Shown: in pieces, positions 43,529-51,497 of the stretch
Layout of the letters: each line of letters opens with the position of its first letter
How positions within the stretch are numbered: the first letter of the stretch is position 1
Assembly (NCBI RefSeq): GCF_910584445.1
Contig: NZ_CAJUBO010000009.1
Coordinates: 1 to 64,000 of the forward strand
Direction: 5' to 3'
DNA: 64,000 nt
Source: an uncultured Desulfovibrio sp.
Lineage (GTDB): Bacteria; Desulfobacterota; Desulfovibrionia; Desulfovibrionales; Desulfovibrionaceae
The notes under the pieces: model-generated
The model's database searches: none
What the model was told of the DNA's origin: nothing
Seen by the model: the letters and a program-made list of their open reading frames with translations, nothing else
Made by a program: the position numbers and the translations under genes

Positions 43529-43549
43529 CCTGCGCTTCCGCAACAGCAG

Positions 43550-43583
43550 AACGGCCGCCGTTTTCTGCAACGGCGGCCGTTTT
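43550..43583 (+). terminator. Terminator ending the TTT cassette
   Basis: A perfect 12-bp stem acggccgccgtt/aacggcggccgt (43,551-43,562 with 43,569-43,580), loop of six, followed by TTT. It lies between the convergent tctB and DUF2333 genes and could serve both. Confidence 0.85.
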
Positions 43584-43606
43584 CATGGCGGTATTGCGCG
43601 CGGGGT

Positions 43607-44527
43607 TCAGATGCGGATGCTGTCCCTGATATCCTCCAGACGCGCCTTGGCGAAGAGCAGCCAGGAGGTCACCAGTTCCCCGGAATTGAAGAACGAGGTG
43701 ATGTAGAGCGGGTCATACTCGCAGATGCGGTTGAGGTAGCCCATGGCCGCGTTCATGTTTTCGGCGTTGTTCTTGGCGCTGATCTCGGGATAGAGCACAT
43801 AGAGGGTGCTGATGAAGTCGCGCAGGACAAGCACGATGCCCTGCACCTCGTAGATGCGGTTATCCAGCTCGTAGAAGTGCATCTCCTGCGAATTTTCCAG
43901 CAGGCCCAGGGCATAGCCGAGCATGTTCTCGCCGGTGACGGTCACGAATGCGGCGTAGAGATCGTCGGTGCGGCAGTTGTAGACGCCCTTGCCCGTGTCC
44001 AGCGAGGTCTTGTACTGCTCCAGCAGCTTGAAGCCCTTCTTGTAGGCGCCTTCGGCCGAAGGGAACATGAAGCTGCGCGGATCGATGGAGAAGCTGTTGA
44101 TGCGCGCCTTGTAGAGGTATTCGCTTTCGCGGTCGCTGGAACCGAGCTTGGCGATCTGGCTCGAATAGAGGTCCAGGAGGAACTTGGTGGCGTGATAGAC
44201 GCCATACTGGCGGTAGGCGCGGTTATCCAGGAGGAAGCGGTTGAAGAGGATGTCGTTGAAGGTCCAGCCGAAGCGGGAATCCAGCTCCCGGCGCATCTGC
44301 CAGGTGATGGAATCCAGCAGGAGCTTGCCCTTTTCATTTTCGGTGAGGCTGGCCGCGTTTTCCGGCAGGGGCATGGCCTGCGGAAAGGTCGTTTCGTCCA
44401 CGGCGGCGTAGAGCCGTTGCAGGCCCCAGAGCGCCACGAGGATGCCGAGCAGGATGCACAGCTGGATGCCCAGCGTCCTGAGCACGATGCGTGTCTTGTG
44501 TATACCGGGAAGTTCGTGAAGGTTCAT
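43607..44527 (-). CDS. DUF2333 family membrane-anchored protein
   Basis: A 306-residue protein with one N-terminal membrane helix (residues ~20-40, LGIQLCILLGILVALWGLQ) and a long helical periplasmic or cytoplasmic part (WQMRRELDSRFGWTFNDILFNRFLLDNRAYRQYGVYHATK..., ISTLYVLYPEISAKNNAENMNAAMGYLNRIC). The pattern matches DUF2333, a family of unknown role in proteobacteria. AAGGA site upstream. It is last in a short operon with two small proteins. Confidence 0.82.
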   Translation of the reverse strand: MNLHELPGIHKTRIVLRTLGIQLCILLGILVALWGLQRLYAAVDETTFPQAMPLPENAASLTENEKGKLLLDSITWQMRRELDSRFGWTFNDILFNRFLLDNRAYRQYGVYHATKFLLDLYSSQIAKLGSSDRESEYLYKARINSFSIDPRSFMFPSAEGAYKKGFKLLEQYKTSLDTGKGVYNCRTDDLYAAFVTVTGENMLGYALGLLENSQEMHFYELDNRIYEVQGIVLVLRDFISTLYVLYPEISAKNNAENMNAAMGYLNRICEYDPLYITSFFNSGELVTSWLLFAKARLEDIRDSIRI

Positions 44528-44566
44528 TGACTGTCCTTTCTCACGTCAGGCGGGGAAGGCGGCGCG

Positions 44567-44866
44567 TCAGGCATCGGGTCCCGCGTCGTCGATCCAGGCC
44601 TTCAGCGTGTCCACGATCTTGCGGGCCTGCTCGGCGCTGGAGATATTGAACTTGGATTGCCTGCGGTATTCGCCGCCGGATTTCTTGTACCGCTGGATGA
44701 CGTATTTGTCCGGCCCGTACTCGCCGGTTTCGGGTTGCCATTGCTGGTAGCGGAAGAGGATGGTCGTCCAGGCGCCCTTGCTCAGGACGGCCTTGTCCAT
44801 TTCCCTGATGATGAGCTGGCCGTTGTCTTCATAGTCCACGGTGAGATCGTCGATGGATTCGTTCAC
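44567..44866 (-). CDS. Small conserved-looking protein
   Basis: A 99-residue soluble protein rich in beta-forming residues (GQLIIREMDKAVLSKGAWTT, ILFRYQQWQPETGEYGPDKYVIQRYKK) ending with a helix (SSAEQARKIVDTLKAWIDD). The strand-strand-helix layout loosely recalls PC4/YdbC single-stranded nucleic acid binding proteins, but I would not assign it. It starts at GTG (44,866) with a perfect GGAGG site. It lies 39 bases before the DUF2333 gene in the same direction. Confidence 0.72.
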   Translation of the reverse strand: MNESIDDLTVDYEDNGQLIIREMDKAVLSKGAWTTILFRYQQWQPETGEYGPDKYVIQRYKKSGGEYRRQSKFNISSAEQARKIVDTLKAWIDDAGPDA

Positions 44867-44986
44867 TGCTGCCTCCGGTGTCGTTCTGGAGAGCGCGCGG
44901 CATGCTGTCCGCTGGAGGGGGAAAGAACGCGAGCCGGAAATCCGGTTTCCGGCCCGCGCGTCTGGATCCATCCCGGGGGAGGCTGT

Positions 44987-45220
44987 TCAGCCGACATAGC
45001 TTGCCAGAACGCCCTTGACTGTTTCGGGGAGTTCCGGCGGCGTGACCACCATGTCGGCCGGACCCGGGCCGTAGCGGTCGGCCGTGGTGGCTGCGGTGGC
45101 GGTCATGGCCATGAGCCGTTCGGACAGGGTCAGGGTGTGGCCTGAACCGACCTTGCGGCCGAGCATGGTCAGGATGTTGTCCGTGATGTCCACGGGCTGC
45201 GCGGCGGTGAACTCAACCAT
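44987..45220 (-). CDS. Small hypothetical protein
   Basis: A 77-residue protein (MVEFTAAQPVDITDNILTML, then an Ala/Thr-rich helix and a proline-containing C-terminus). GGAG lies nine bases before the ATG. No motif, signal peptide or membrane helix is evident, and I do not recognise a family. Its position 120 bases upstream of the next gene suggests it begins the short DUF2333 operon. Confidence 0.6.
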   Translation of the reverse strand: MVEFTAAQPVDITDNILTMLGRKVGSGHTLTLSERLMAMTATAATTADRYGPGPADMVVTPPELPETVKGVLASYVG

Positions 45221-45315
45221 GATGCGGTCTCCTCGTTTTGCGGCTTTTTCGCGCGAGGGCGTCCTCCCGGGGGAACTGGCCTTCCGGGATGGCGCGCCCT
45301 CGGGGCCGCGTTAGC

Positions 45316-45430
45316 GCATTTTCCCGCCGGAACGGGAAAACGCCCTAGGATGCCAAACTACCGGATTCATCGGCACTTCGCAAGGAATCATTAGAGGATT
45401 TTTTCTTTTGGCGGAAAAACGTGGTTTTTC
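45316..45430. repeat. Two hairpins downstream of the spermidine synthase-like gene
   Basis: At 45,316-45,326 and 45,333-45,343 an 11-bp stem gcattttcccg/cgggaaaacgc (one wobble) with 6-base loop. At about 45,405-45,428 a gcggaaaaac/gtttttcgc hairpin matches the second hairpin of R3 at 18,140-18,163. They lie between a gene ending at 45,437 (-) and the promoter side of the DUF2333 operon, and probably end the former. Confidence 0.6.
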
Positions 45431-45436
45431 GCTTTT

Positions 45437-46945
45437 TCATTGCCGCGCCAGCATGAGCGTGAACCGCTCCACGGGCGCATAGTCATCGCGCAGCGGCGCG
45501 CCCGGCGGGATGGGGCGCTGGTAGCGGTGGGACTCCATGTCCTCTTCTTCCCGGGGAGCGCCGCCTGCCGGCGTACCGGACAGGACCTCGGGCCGGACCT
45601 CGGGAAAGGCCATGAGCATGAGGTTCTGGACGCGTTCGGGATGGGCCGGCCTGCCCACGCAATAGACGCGCACCTCCGCGAAGGCCCCGGCAAGCGCGCG
45701 CCGGATGCCCCGGAAGAGGCGGCCATCCGGCCCTTCCACGGCCGAAATGACGTTCATGAGCAGGGCGCCTCCCGGCGCCACGGCCCGGCGCAGGGCCTGG
45801 GCCGCTTCGACCGTGCCCATCTGGAAGGGGACGGAATAGTGGGAGTTGAACACATCCACAAAAACGAGGTCAAAGGCCGCGTCCTGGCGGTTCAGGAAGG
45901 CGCGGGCATCCTCGTGGCGCACCGTGAGGCGCGGGTCGTCCCGGAGTCCGAACCAGCGGCGCGCGCTTTCCGTCATGGCCGGGTCAAGCTCCACCACGGT
46001 GAGGCGAAAGTCGTCCCCAAGGCCGCTTTGGCCCGAGAGCAGCCACTTGGGCACGGAATAGCCGCCCCCGCCGAGCATGAGCAGGCGCCGCGCCCGCGGC
46101 ACATGGCGCGGACCCAGGGCATAGTAGCGCGTATAGTCGAAATAGAGTTCGTCCGGCGCATCCACGAGCATGCCGGACTGACTGTAGCCCGGGTCCGTAG
46201 CCATGAGCCGCACGGCCTTGCCCCCGCGCGCGTAGTCCACCCCCTCCATGATGCGGATGCTGTTGTACGGGCTTTCCACCAGGCGTGTGCCGTTTTTTTC
46301 CGCCAGCCACTCGGCATAGAGGGTGTCCTGCCAGGCCAGCACGGCGCAGAGCAGGAGCAGGAGGACGCGCCCCCAGGGGCGCTGGCGGCTGTTGGCAAGC
46401 GAGAGCAGGAGCATGGCAATGGCGAGGCCCCAGAGGATGAGCGTGCTCCCGAACCAGGAAATGAGCACGAAGCCGCCGAGAAAAGTGCCGAGGATGCTGC
46501 CGGCGGTGGACAGGGCATAGAGCCGCCCCACCGTGGCGCCCGCGGTATCCACGCTGGCGATACGCAGGCGGATGATATAGGGCGTGATCATGCCGAAGAA
46601 AAAGGCGGGCAGGGCGAAGATGCCCACGGCGGCGGCCACGGCTGCGGCGTAAAGATTGCCCAGCGCGCCGGTCACGCCCGCGCCGATGGCCGTATGGCAA
46701 AAGGCCGTGATCCCGCAGCCCGCGCCCGCGCCCGCCAGCGCCTGGCCCAGCCCGCGCCGCGAGAGGGTCCTGTCGGCAAAGCGGCCGCCGGCCCAGGCGC
46801 CGAGCGCCAGGCACGCGAGCACCACGCCGATGAGGCTCGTCCAGACAATGGCCGAGGTGCCCACATGCGGCGCCAGCACCCTGCCGCCCACCATTTCCAG
46901 CACCATGACGAACGCGCCGCTCAGAAAGGCCGTCAGTTCCAGCAT
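45437..46945 (-). CDS. Fused membrane / spermidine synthase-like protein
   Basis: A 502-residue protein. Residues ~1-210 hold about seven hydrophobic helices (MLELTAFLSGAFVMVLEMVGGRVLAPHVGTS is the classic start), and residues ~260-480 form a spermidine synthase-like Rossmann methyltransferase fold (LLMLGGGGYSVPKWLL, VVELDPAMTESARRWF, HEDARAFL, FDLVFVDVF). Such fused proteins are widespread but their product is unknown; some have no aminopropyltransferase activity. First base of tadA lies 18 bases upstream, so it belongs to the DUF362-LOG-tadA series. Confidence 0.88.
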   Translation of the reverse strand: MLELTAFLSGAFVMVLEMVGGRVLAPHVGTSAIVWTSLIGVVLACLALGAWAGGRFADRTLSRRGLGQALAGAGAGCGITAFCHTAIGAGVTGALGNLYAAAVAAAVGIFALPAFFFGMITPYIIRLRIASVDTAGATVGRLYALSTAGSILGTFLGGFVLISWFGSTLILWGLAIAMLLLSLANSRQRPWGRVLLLLLCAVLAWQDTLYAEWLAEKNGTRLVESPYNSIRIMEGVDYARGGKAVRLMATDPGYSQSGMLVDAPDELYFDYTRYYALGPRHVPRARRLLMLGGGGYSVPKWLLSGQSGLGDDFRLTVVELDPAMTESARRWFGLRDDPRLTVRHEDARAFLNRQDAAFDLVFVDVFNSHYSVPFQMGTVEAAQALRRAVAPGGALLMNVISAVEGPDGRLFRGIRRALAGAFAEVRVYCVGRPAHPERVQNLMLMAFPEVRPEVLSGTPAGGAPREEEDMESHRYQRPIPPGAPLRDDYAPVERFTLMLARQ

Positions 46946-46963
46946 GAACTCCGCCTGTGGTTG

Positions 46964-47500
46964 TCATCTCCGGGCCTGAAAACACCGCCGCAAGAGCGCC
47001 GCGCACGCTTCGGAACGCACGCCGCCCATGTACCAGACGCTACGCCTGGAAACCGGCCCGTCCAGATATTCCGCGCGGGAGACCACGGCCCCGGCGGCCT
47101 CGTCCGCCGCGCCAAAGACCACGCCCGCCAGCCGGGCATGGACGATGGCCGCCGCGCACATGGCGCACGGCTCCAGCGTCACCACCAGGACGCAGCCCTC
47201 CAGCCGCCAGTTCTTCCGTTGTCGGGCGGCCTTCCGGATGGCGAGCAGCTCCGCGTGCGCCGTGGGGTCGGCGTCGCGCTCCACGGCGTTGCCGGCCCTG
47301 GCGGGGAGCGTGCCGTCAGGGGCCACGACGACGGCGCCCACCGGCACGTCGCCCCCCGCGAGGGCGGCTGCCGCCTCGCCCAGGGCCAGTTCCATGAGTC
47401 CTTCCCAGCTGCGGCCGGGCGGCGGCGCGGGCACAGGTCCCGCCGGGGCGAAGGCGCGCGGGCGATGCGGGATGGTTCCCGCCGCGACATCTTCCCGCAT
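46964..47500 (-). CDS. tadA: TadA, tRNA adenosine deaminase
   Basis: A 178-residue zinc deaminase converting adenosine 34 to inosine in tRNA-Arg. The zinc/catalytic motifs are HAELLAI and LEPCAMCAAAIVHARL. The first ~30 residues form a Pro/Ala-rich N-terminal extension that TadA usually lacks; the ATG at MELALGEAAAAL (near residue 36) could be an internal start but has no better ribosome site. It is 9 bases from the LOG gene and 18 bases before the spermidine synthase-like gene. Confidence 0.92.
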   Translation of the reverse strand: MREDVAAGTIPHRPRAFAPAGPVPAPPPGRSWEGLMELALGEAAAALAGGDVPVGAVVVAPDGTLPARAGNAVERDADPTAHAELLAIRKAARQRKNWRLEGCVLVVTLEPCAMCAAAIVHARLAGVVFGAADEAAGAVVSRAEYLDGPVSRRSVWYMGGVRSEACAALLRRCFQARR

Positions 47501-47509
47501 CCTGCGATC

Positions 47510-48178
47510 CTACAGGATGACGATCTTTCGCAGATGGTTGACCACTTCCTCCGGCGTGTCGCAGACCGTGAGGAGCTGGTCCAGCTCCTCCTCGCTGATG
47601 AAGCCCCCCGCGGCCATGCTCTTGCGGAGCCATTCGAGCAGCCCGCTCCAGAAGCGCGAATCGTAGAGGATGATGGGGAAGGGGCGCGTGCGCCCGGTCT
47701 GCGCGAGCACGAACGCCTCGGAAAGCTCGTCGATGGTGCCCATGCCGCCGGGCATGACCACATAGGCGCGGGCGTACTTCACGAACATGAACTTGCGGAT
47801 GAAGAAATAGCGGAAGTTGCAGCGCGTGGTCACATAGGGGTTGCAGCCCTGTTCGTGCGGCAGCTTGATGTGCAGGCCCACGGAGACGCCCCCCGCCTCT
47901 TTGGCGCCCTTGTTGGCCGCCTCCATGACGCCGGGGCCGCCGCCGGTGATGACGCCGTAGCCCGCGTGCGCGAGCAGGCCGGCAAGCTTTTCCGCATCCT
48001 GGTATTCCTGGCTCCCGGGCTGGCTGCGGGCCGAGCCGAAAATGGAGATGCAGTTGACCTTGAGGGCATTGAGTTCGTCCAGGGCATTGACCATTTCCGC
48101 CATGATGCGGAAGGTGCGCCAGGATTCCGTGGTGGCGGAGGCGAGGTCGTCCACGATGTTCTGCTGAAATTCAGGCAT
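47510..48178 (-). CDS. LOG-family (TIGR00730) Rossmann-fold protein
   Basis: A 222-residue protein with the LOG signatures GGGPGVMEAANKGAKEAGG and PGGMGTIDELSEAF, the PGGxGTxxE motif of cytokinin-activating phosphoribohydrolases and related nucleotide 5'-monophosphate nucleosidases. The physiological role in bacteria varies. AAGGA site before the ATG at 48,178. It is in a minus-strand run with a DUF362 protein upstream and tadA downstream. Confidence 0.9.
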   Translation of the reverse strand: MPEFQQNIVDDLASATTESWRTFRIMAEMVNALDELNALKVNCISIFGSARSQPGSQEYQDAEKLAGLLAHAGYGVITGGGPGVMEAANKGAKEAGGVSVGLHIKLPHEQGCNPYVTTRCNFRYFFIRKFMFVKYARAYVVMPGGMGTIDELSEAFVLAQTGRTRPFPIILYDSRFWSGLLEWLRKSMAAGGFISEEELDQLLTVCDTPEEVVNHLRKIVIL

Positions 48179-48257
48179 GCCGGTTCCTTGAGACGGCGCG
48201 GGGTCCGGTCGCCGCCCGAGGGGGACGGCGGGCGGACCCCGCAAACCGTAGCGGTTG

Positions 48258-49325
48258 TCAGTTGACGGTGATGAGTTCGTACTGCGGATTGCCCATCCTG
48301 TGTTCGGCCATGGCCGAAAGCTGGCGCAGGCCGTGGCGGCTCTGGATGCGCTCGCGCAGATCCTTGCCGTCGGCGCTGGCAAAGACGAGGTCGCAGGCGG
48401 CCTGATCAATGGCGAGCAGGTCGCTGGAGGCAAGGATGCCGATGTCCCTGATACTGGGCGTCTGGGCGCGGGTGCCCGCGCAATCGCAGTCCACGCTCAT
48501 GTTGCGGAGCACGTTGATATAGACGATGTGCTTGCCGAAATGATCAGCCACGGCCTTGGCGGAGTCGGCCATGAGTTCCATGAGCTTTTCCCTGGCGGGC
48601 CACTTGCTCCAGTCGGCGGGCGGGGTCCCCGTCACGCCGTGGACCTGGCGCTTGCCCACCTGCCCCGAGGCGCAGCCGATGGCGATGTTCTTCATGGAAC
48701 CGCCGAAACCGCCCATGGCATGCCCCTTGAAGTGGGTGAGGACGATCATGGAGTCATAGTCCATGATGCCCTTGCCCATGGCGACTTCCTTGAGGTGGAA
48801 GCCATCGGCCACGGGCAGGCTGACGTCGCCGTGCTCGTCCATGATGTCCACGGGGCAGAAGGTCCAGCCGTTGACCTTGAGGGTCTCGCGGTGCTTGGCC
48901 GTGGTGTCGCGGCCGCCCTGATAGAGGGTATTGGTCTCCACGATGGTGCTGTCCGGCACCTGGGCCTGGAAGGCCTTCACCATGTCGCGCGGCAGGATGT
49001 TGGGACCGTTTGGCTCGCCCGTATGGAGCTTGATGGCGACCTTGCCGTAGATGTTTTCGTTGACGAGCGTATAGAGCTTGATGAGGCTCGCCGCGTCGAT
49101 GACCGGCGAAAAATAGACCTTGGCCGCCGAACCCTTGTGCGGCGTGCCCGTGACGTTGCGCGAACCCACGACAGGCGCCTGGGCGTTGCCGGAAGCCTTG
49201 CCGGACGCGGGCGCTGCGCCGGAAGCCCCGGCCGCCAGGGTCGCGCCCGGCGTGAGGAACGCGGCGGCGGCAAGCAGGGCCGAACCCTGGAGCAGCTTGC
49301 GCCTGGAAACAGGGATGCTGTGCAT
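48258..49325 (-). CDS. DUF362 domain protein with Tat-like leader
   Basis: A 355-residue exported protein. The N-terminus MHSIPVSRRKLLQGSALLAAAAF has a twin-arginine SRRKLLQ motif, so export in a folded state with cofactor is likely. The DUF362 domain follows (VAIKLHTGEPNG, MIVLTHFKGHAMGGFGGSMKNIAIG, DCDCAGTRAQTP, DQAACDLV). Many DUF362 proteins carry Fe-S centres; only CDCAG is seen here. GGAGGG ribosome site. Function unknown. Confidence 0.82.
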   Translation of the reverse strand: MHSIPVSRRKLLQGSALLAAAAFLTPGATLAAGASGAAPASGKASGNAQAPVVGSRNVTGTPHKGSAAKVYFSPVIDAASLIKLYTLVNENIYGKVAIKLHTGEPNGPNILPRDMVKAFQAQVPDSTIVETNTLYQGGRDTTAKHRETLKVNGWTFCPVDIMDEHGDVSLPVADGFHLKEVAMGKGIMDYDSMIVLTHFKGHAMGGFGGSMKNIAIGCASGQVGKRQVHGVTGTPPADWSKWPAREKLMELMADSAKAVADHFGKHIVYINVLRNMSVDCDCAGTRAQTPSIRDIGILASSDLLAIDQAACDLVFASADGKDLRERIQSRHGLRQLSAMAEHRMGNPQYELITVN

Positions 49326-49486
49326 GGTATCCCTCCTCTCCGCCCTGTGGGGCGGTTTCCGTTTCCCTTATCGCGTTCTCCCGGCCCTTGTCCATGCCCG
49401 TGGGTGGCTTCGGGAGGAGATTGCGGGAACGGCGGGTTTTTGCCGCGGGGCGCTTCGGGCGTTGCGCGGCATGATGTGCTGCCCCC

Positions 49487-49672
49487 GTTCTCCGTCAAAA
49501 ACCGTCTTTTTGACGTTGGCGGCGTCACTGGACGATTTTTGTCGGTCATGTACATGAGTACACTCCCTCCAAAAATCGTCCACTTCCTTGCCAGCGCCGA
49601 AAAATCCGTATTTTTTAGGATTCCGGCGGCGACAGCCCCGCCCTGCGCTTCGCTCCGGGCGGATAGCGGAAG
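49487..49672 (+). repeat. Dispersed repeat R1, copy B (with covarying hairpin)
   Basis: It contains, in order: a cgtcaaaaa/tttttgacg hairpin (49,493-49,515); a perfect 12-bp stem ggacgatttttg/caaaaatcgtcc (49,530-49,541 with 49,570-49,581) enclosing tcatgtacatga; a ccttgccagcgc block; and the gcttcgctccgggcgg end. The order and sequence match the reverse complement of 57,325-57,525. The stem differs between copies by a compensated A-T to G-C pair and one wobble. Confidence 0.8.
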
Positions 49673-49737
49673 GGGCCGTTGCCTGTTGGTTTCGGAACTC
49701 TTGATGAAAAGACAAAAAGGAATCCTGCCCTTTCTCC

Positions 49738-49824
49738 GTTTCTCGCAATGCGGCGCATTGCGAGAAACGCGAACGGGGGTTTGGGGGCCATCGGCCCCCA
49801 ACGGGGTGCGGGGCGGCGCCCCGC
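49738..49824. repeat. Trio of perfect hairpins downstream of pgeF
   Basis: 49,738-49,751/49,755-49,768 (14 bp, gtttctcgcaatgc); 49,781-49,789/49,793-49,801 (9 bp, ttgggggcc); and 49,808-49,814/49,818-49,824 (7 bp, gcggggc). All have 3-base loops. The second and third resemble the 'ggggtgcggggcggcgcccc' type repeats common in GC-rich genomes. They may form the pgeF transcript end. Confidence 0.7.
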
Positions 49825-49873
49825 GACAAAAAAACGCCATTTCCTCCGGCCATTGCCCGCGGCGCCCCCGGCG

Positions 49874-50764
49874 TCAGGAGCCGATCCAGATGAGGCTGGC
49901 CTGCCGGCCGCTGCGCGCGTCGTGCCGGTGGGAGAAGAAGCGGTCCGCATTGAGGCTGGTGCAGATGTCCAGGCCGAAGATCTGGCGCGGGGGCACGCCG
50001 GCGCTTTCCAGCTGGCTGCGCGTCAGGCTCCAGAGGTCCATGCACATGGTCGCCGCATCCAGCCAGGGGCGGAAGCTCTCGTCCCATTCTTGCGTGAAGT
50101 TGACGAATTCCGCCCGGGAGGGTCCCAGGCTCGGGCCGCGCACGGCAAAAATATCCGCCGGGTCAAGCCCGCGCAGGGCGCAGAAGCGCCGGACGCCGCT
50201 GGCGGGAAAGTTGTGGCGGTTGCCGCGCCAGCCCACATGCAGGGCCGCCACATGCCTGCCGCTCCTGTGCGCGAGCAGGACGGGCTGGCAATCGGCGGTC
50301 TTGATGAGCAGGCCGCGGCCGGGCGTGGAGGTCAGCATGCCGTCCGCCTCCGGCGCCGCTTCCATGCGGTAGTCCGGCAGGGCGGCGGCCGGCGGCGCGG
50401 GCGGCTCGTCGGCCATGGCGTCGCCATGGACCTGGCGGACCTCCGCCCAGGTTTCAAGCCCCCCGGGGCGCAGGCGCGCCAGCAGGGCGGCGCGGGCGGC
50501 CCTGGTGGCGGCGGGATCGTCGCCGGCCCTGAAGGAGATGTTGCCGCCGGACCACGGGACAGGGGGGACAGGGGGAACCGGCGGGACGGGCGAAACCGGG
50601 GGAACTTGCGAAACGGGGGAAAAGCCGGGACCGCCGGACGCGTCGGCGCCGCGGCCCTGAAAGGCGCACCATACGCGGGGCACCCCGGGAAAGCGAAACC
50701 AGGTCAGCGCGATATCCAGAAGAGTTCTCCTTCCGTGCACAGGCCGTCCACGGGCTGATCCCAC
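49874..50764 (-). CDS. pgeF: PgeF/YfiH-like polyphenol oxidase-domain protein
   Basis: A protein of the DUF152/laccase-domain family, which acts as peptidoglycan editing or purine nucleoside phosphorylase/deaminase. The catalytic set is visible: QVHGDAM histidine, TADCQPVLL cysteine and HVGWRGN histidine. A Pro-Val linker (VSPVPPVPPVPPVPWSGG) from short repeats at 50,560-50,640 is inserted near the N-terminus. The start is uncertain: GTG at 50,764 lacks a ribosome site, while GGAAGGAG sits seven bases before an in-frame CTG at 50,719, which would better fit homologues. It overlaps the end of fthC. Confidence 0.85.
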   Translation of the reverse strand: MGSARGRPVHGRRTLLDIALTWFRFPGVPRVWCAFQGRGADASGGPGFSPVSQVPPVSPVPPVPPVPPVPWSGGNISFRAGDDPAATRAARAALLARLRPGGLETWAEVRQVHGDAMADEPPAPPAAALPDYRMEAAPEADGMLTSTPGRGLLIKTADCQPVLLAHRSGRHVAALHVGWRGNRHNFPASGVRRFCALRGLDPADIFAVRGPSLGPSRAEFVNFTQEWDESFRPWLDAATMCMDLWSLTRSQLESAGVPPRQIFGLDICTSLNADRFFSHRHDARSGRQASLIWIGS

Positions 50765-51387
50765 GCGGCGCGCGGGAGTTCTTCCACGATCTGGAAGCCG
50801 AAGCAGAAACCCAGAAGCGGGCAGGCCCGCGCGCTGCCCCCCGTCGCTTGGCGCATTCTGGCCCGGGCGCCGAGAAAGCGGTCATAAAAGCCGCCGCCGT
50901 GGCCCATGCGGCTACCGTGGCGGTCAAAGGCCACGCCCGGCAGCAGGAAGAGCTGCGGCTGAAAGGCCGCGTCGCCGGGTCCGGCGCCGGGCAGTTCCGG
51001 GCGCGGCTCGTTGAGTCCGAAGGCGCCGGGGCGCAGGCTCTCCGGTCCCGGGCAGCGGACAAAGTCCATGAGGCCGTCAGCCACGGAACGCACGCGCGGC
51101 AGCCAGACTTCGCGGCCGGTGGCCCAGGCCTCGCGGAGCAGGAGGTCCGTCGCCACTTCCCCGCGCACGCCCGCATACAGGGCCACCCGCGCGGCCTCCC
51201 GCCAGCAGGGCGAGGCCAGGAGCCGTTCCTGCGCCGCCAGCGAGAGTTCCGCCGCCCGGGCGGCAGGCTGCGCCCGCCTGCGGCTGAGCAGGGCGCGGCG
51301 CACTTCCTCCCTGATGCCGCCGGATGCCGGGGCGTCAGCGGGGGCTTGGGGCGAGGCCGGGGCGCCGGGCATGGCCTTTTCTTCCAT
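50704..51387 (-). CDS. fthC: 5-formyltetrahydrofolate cyclo-ligase
   Basis: A 227-residue enzyme returning 5-formyl-THF to 5,10-methenyl-THF. Recognised by IREEVRRALLSRRRAQ, the LFLLPGVAFDRHGSRMGHGGGFYDRFL motif with the phosphate-binding glycines, and a terminal DGLCTEGELF. The first ATG (51,387) has no ribosome site; the ATG at 51,372 has AAGG upstream and may be the true start. It overlaps pgeF. I looked for a 6S RNA next to it, as in gammaproteobacteria, and saw none. Confidence 0.92.
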   Translation of the reverse strand: MEEKAMPGAPASPQAPADAPASGGIREEVRRALLSRRRAQPAARAAELSLAAQERLLASPCWREAARVALYAGVRGEVATDLLLREAWATGREVWLPRVRSVADGLMDFVRCPGPESLRPGAFGLNEPRPELPGAGPGDAAFQPQLFLLPGVAFDRHGSRMGHGGGFYDRFLGARARMRQATGGSARACPLLGFCFGFQIVEELPRAAWDQPVDGLCTEGELFWISR

Positions 51388-51497
51388 GACGAGTTGTGGC
51401 AGAGTTGGAAAAGAGCGGCAAACCCCCGGGTTGCGCCCCTGAGCAGGCGCTCATGGGCGTGCCGCAATCCCCGTCAGCATAGCAAAGGACAGCATCC

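Larger units (their letters stand above)
49326..49873. other. 550-base intergenic region made of repeats and hairpins
   Basis: No gene. It holds R1 copy B (49,487-49,672) and a trio of perfect hairpins at 49,738-49,824. The first 160 bases upstream of the DUF362 gene carry only its GGAGGG ribosome site. Open frames that cross the region consist of the repeats themselves. Confidence 0.7.

Noticed and set aside
51388..51497. 6S RNA next to fthC
   Set aside because: The 110-base gap is too short for 6S RNA and shows no long imperfect hairpin with a central bubble.
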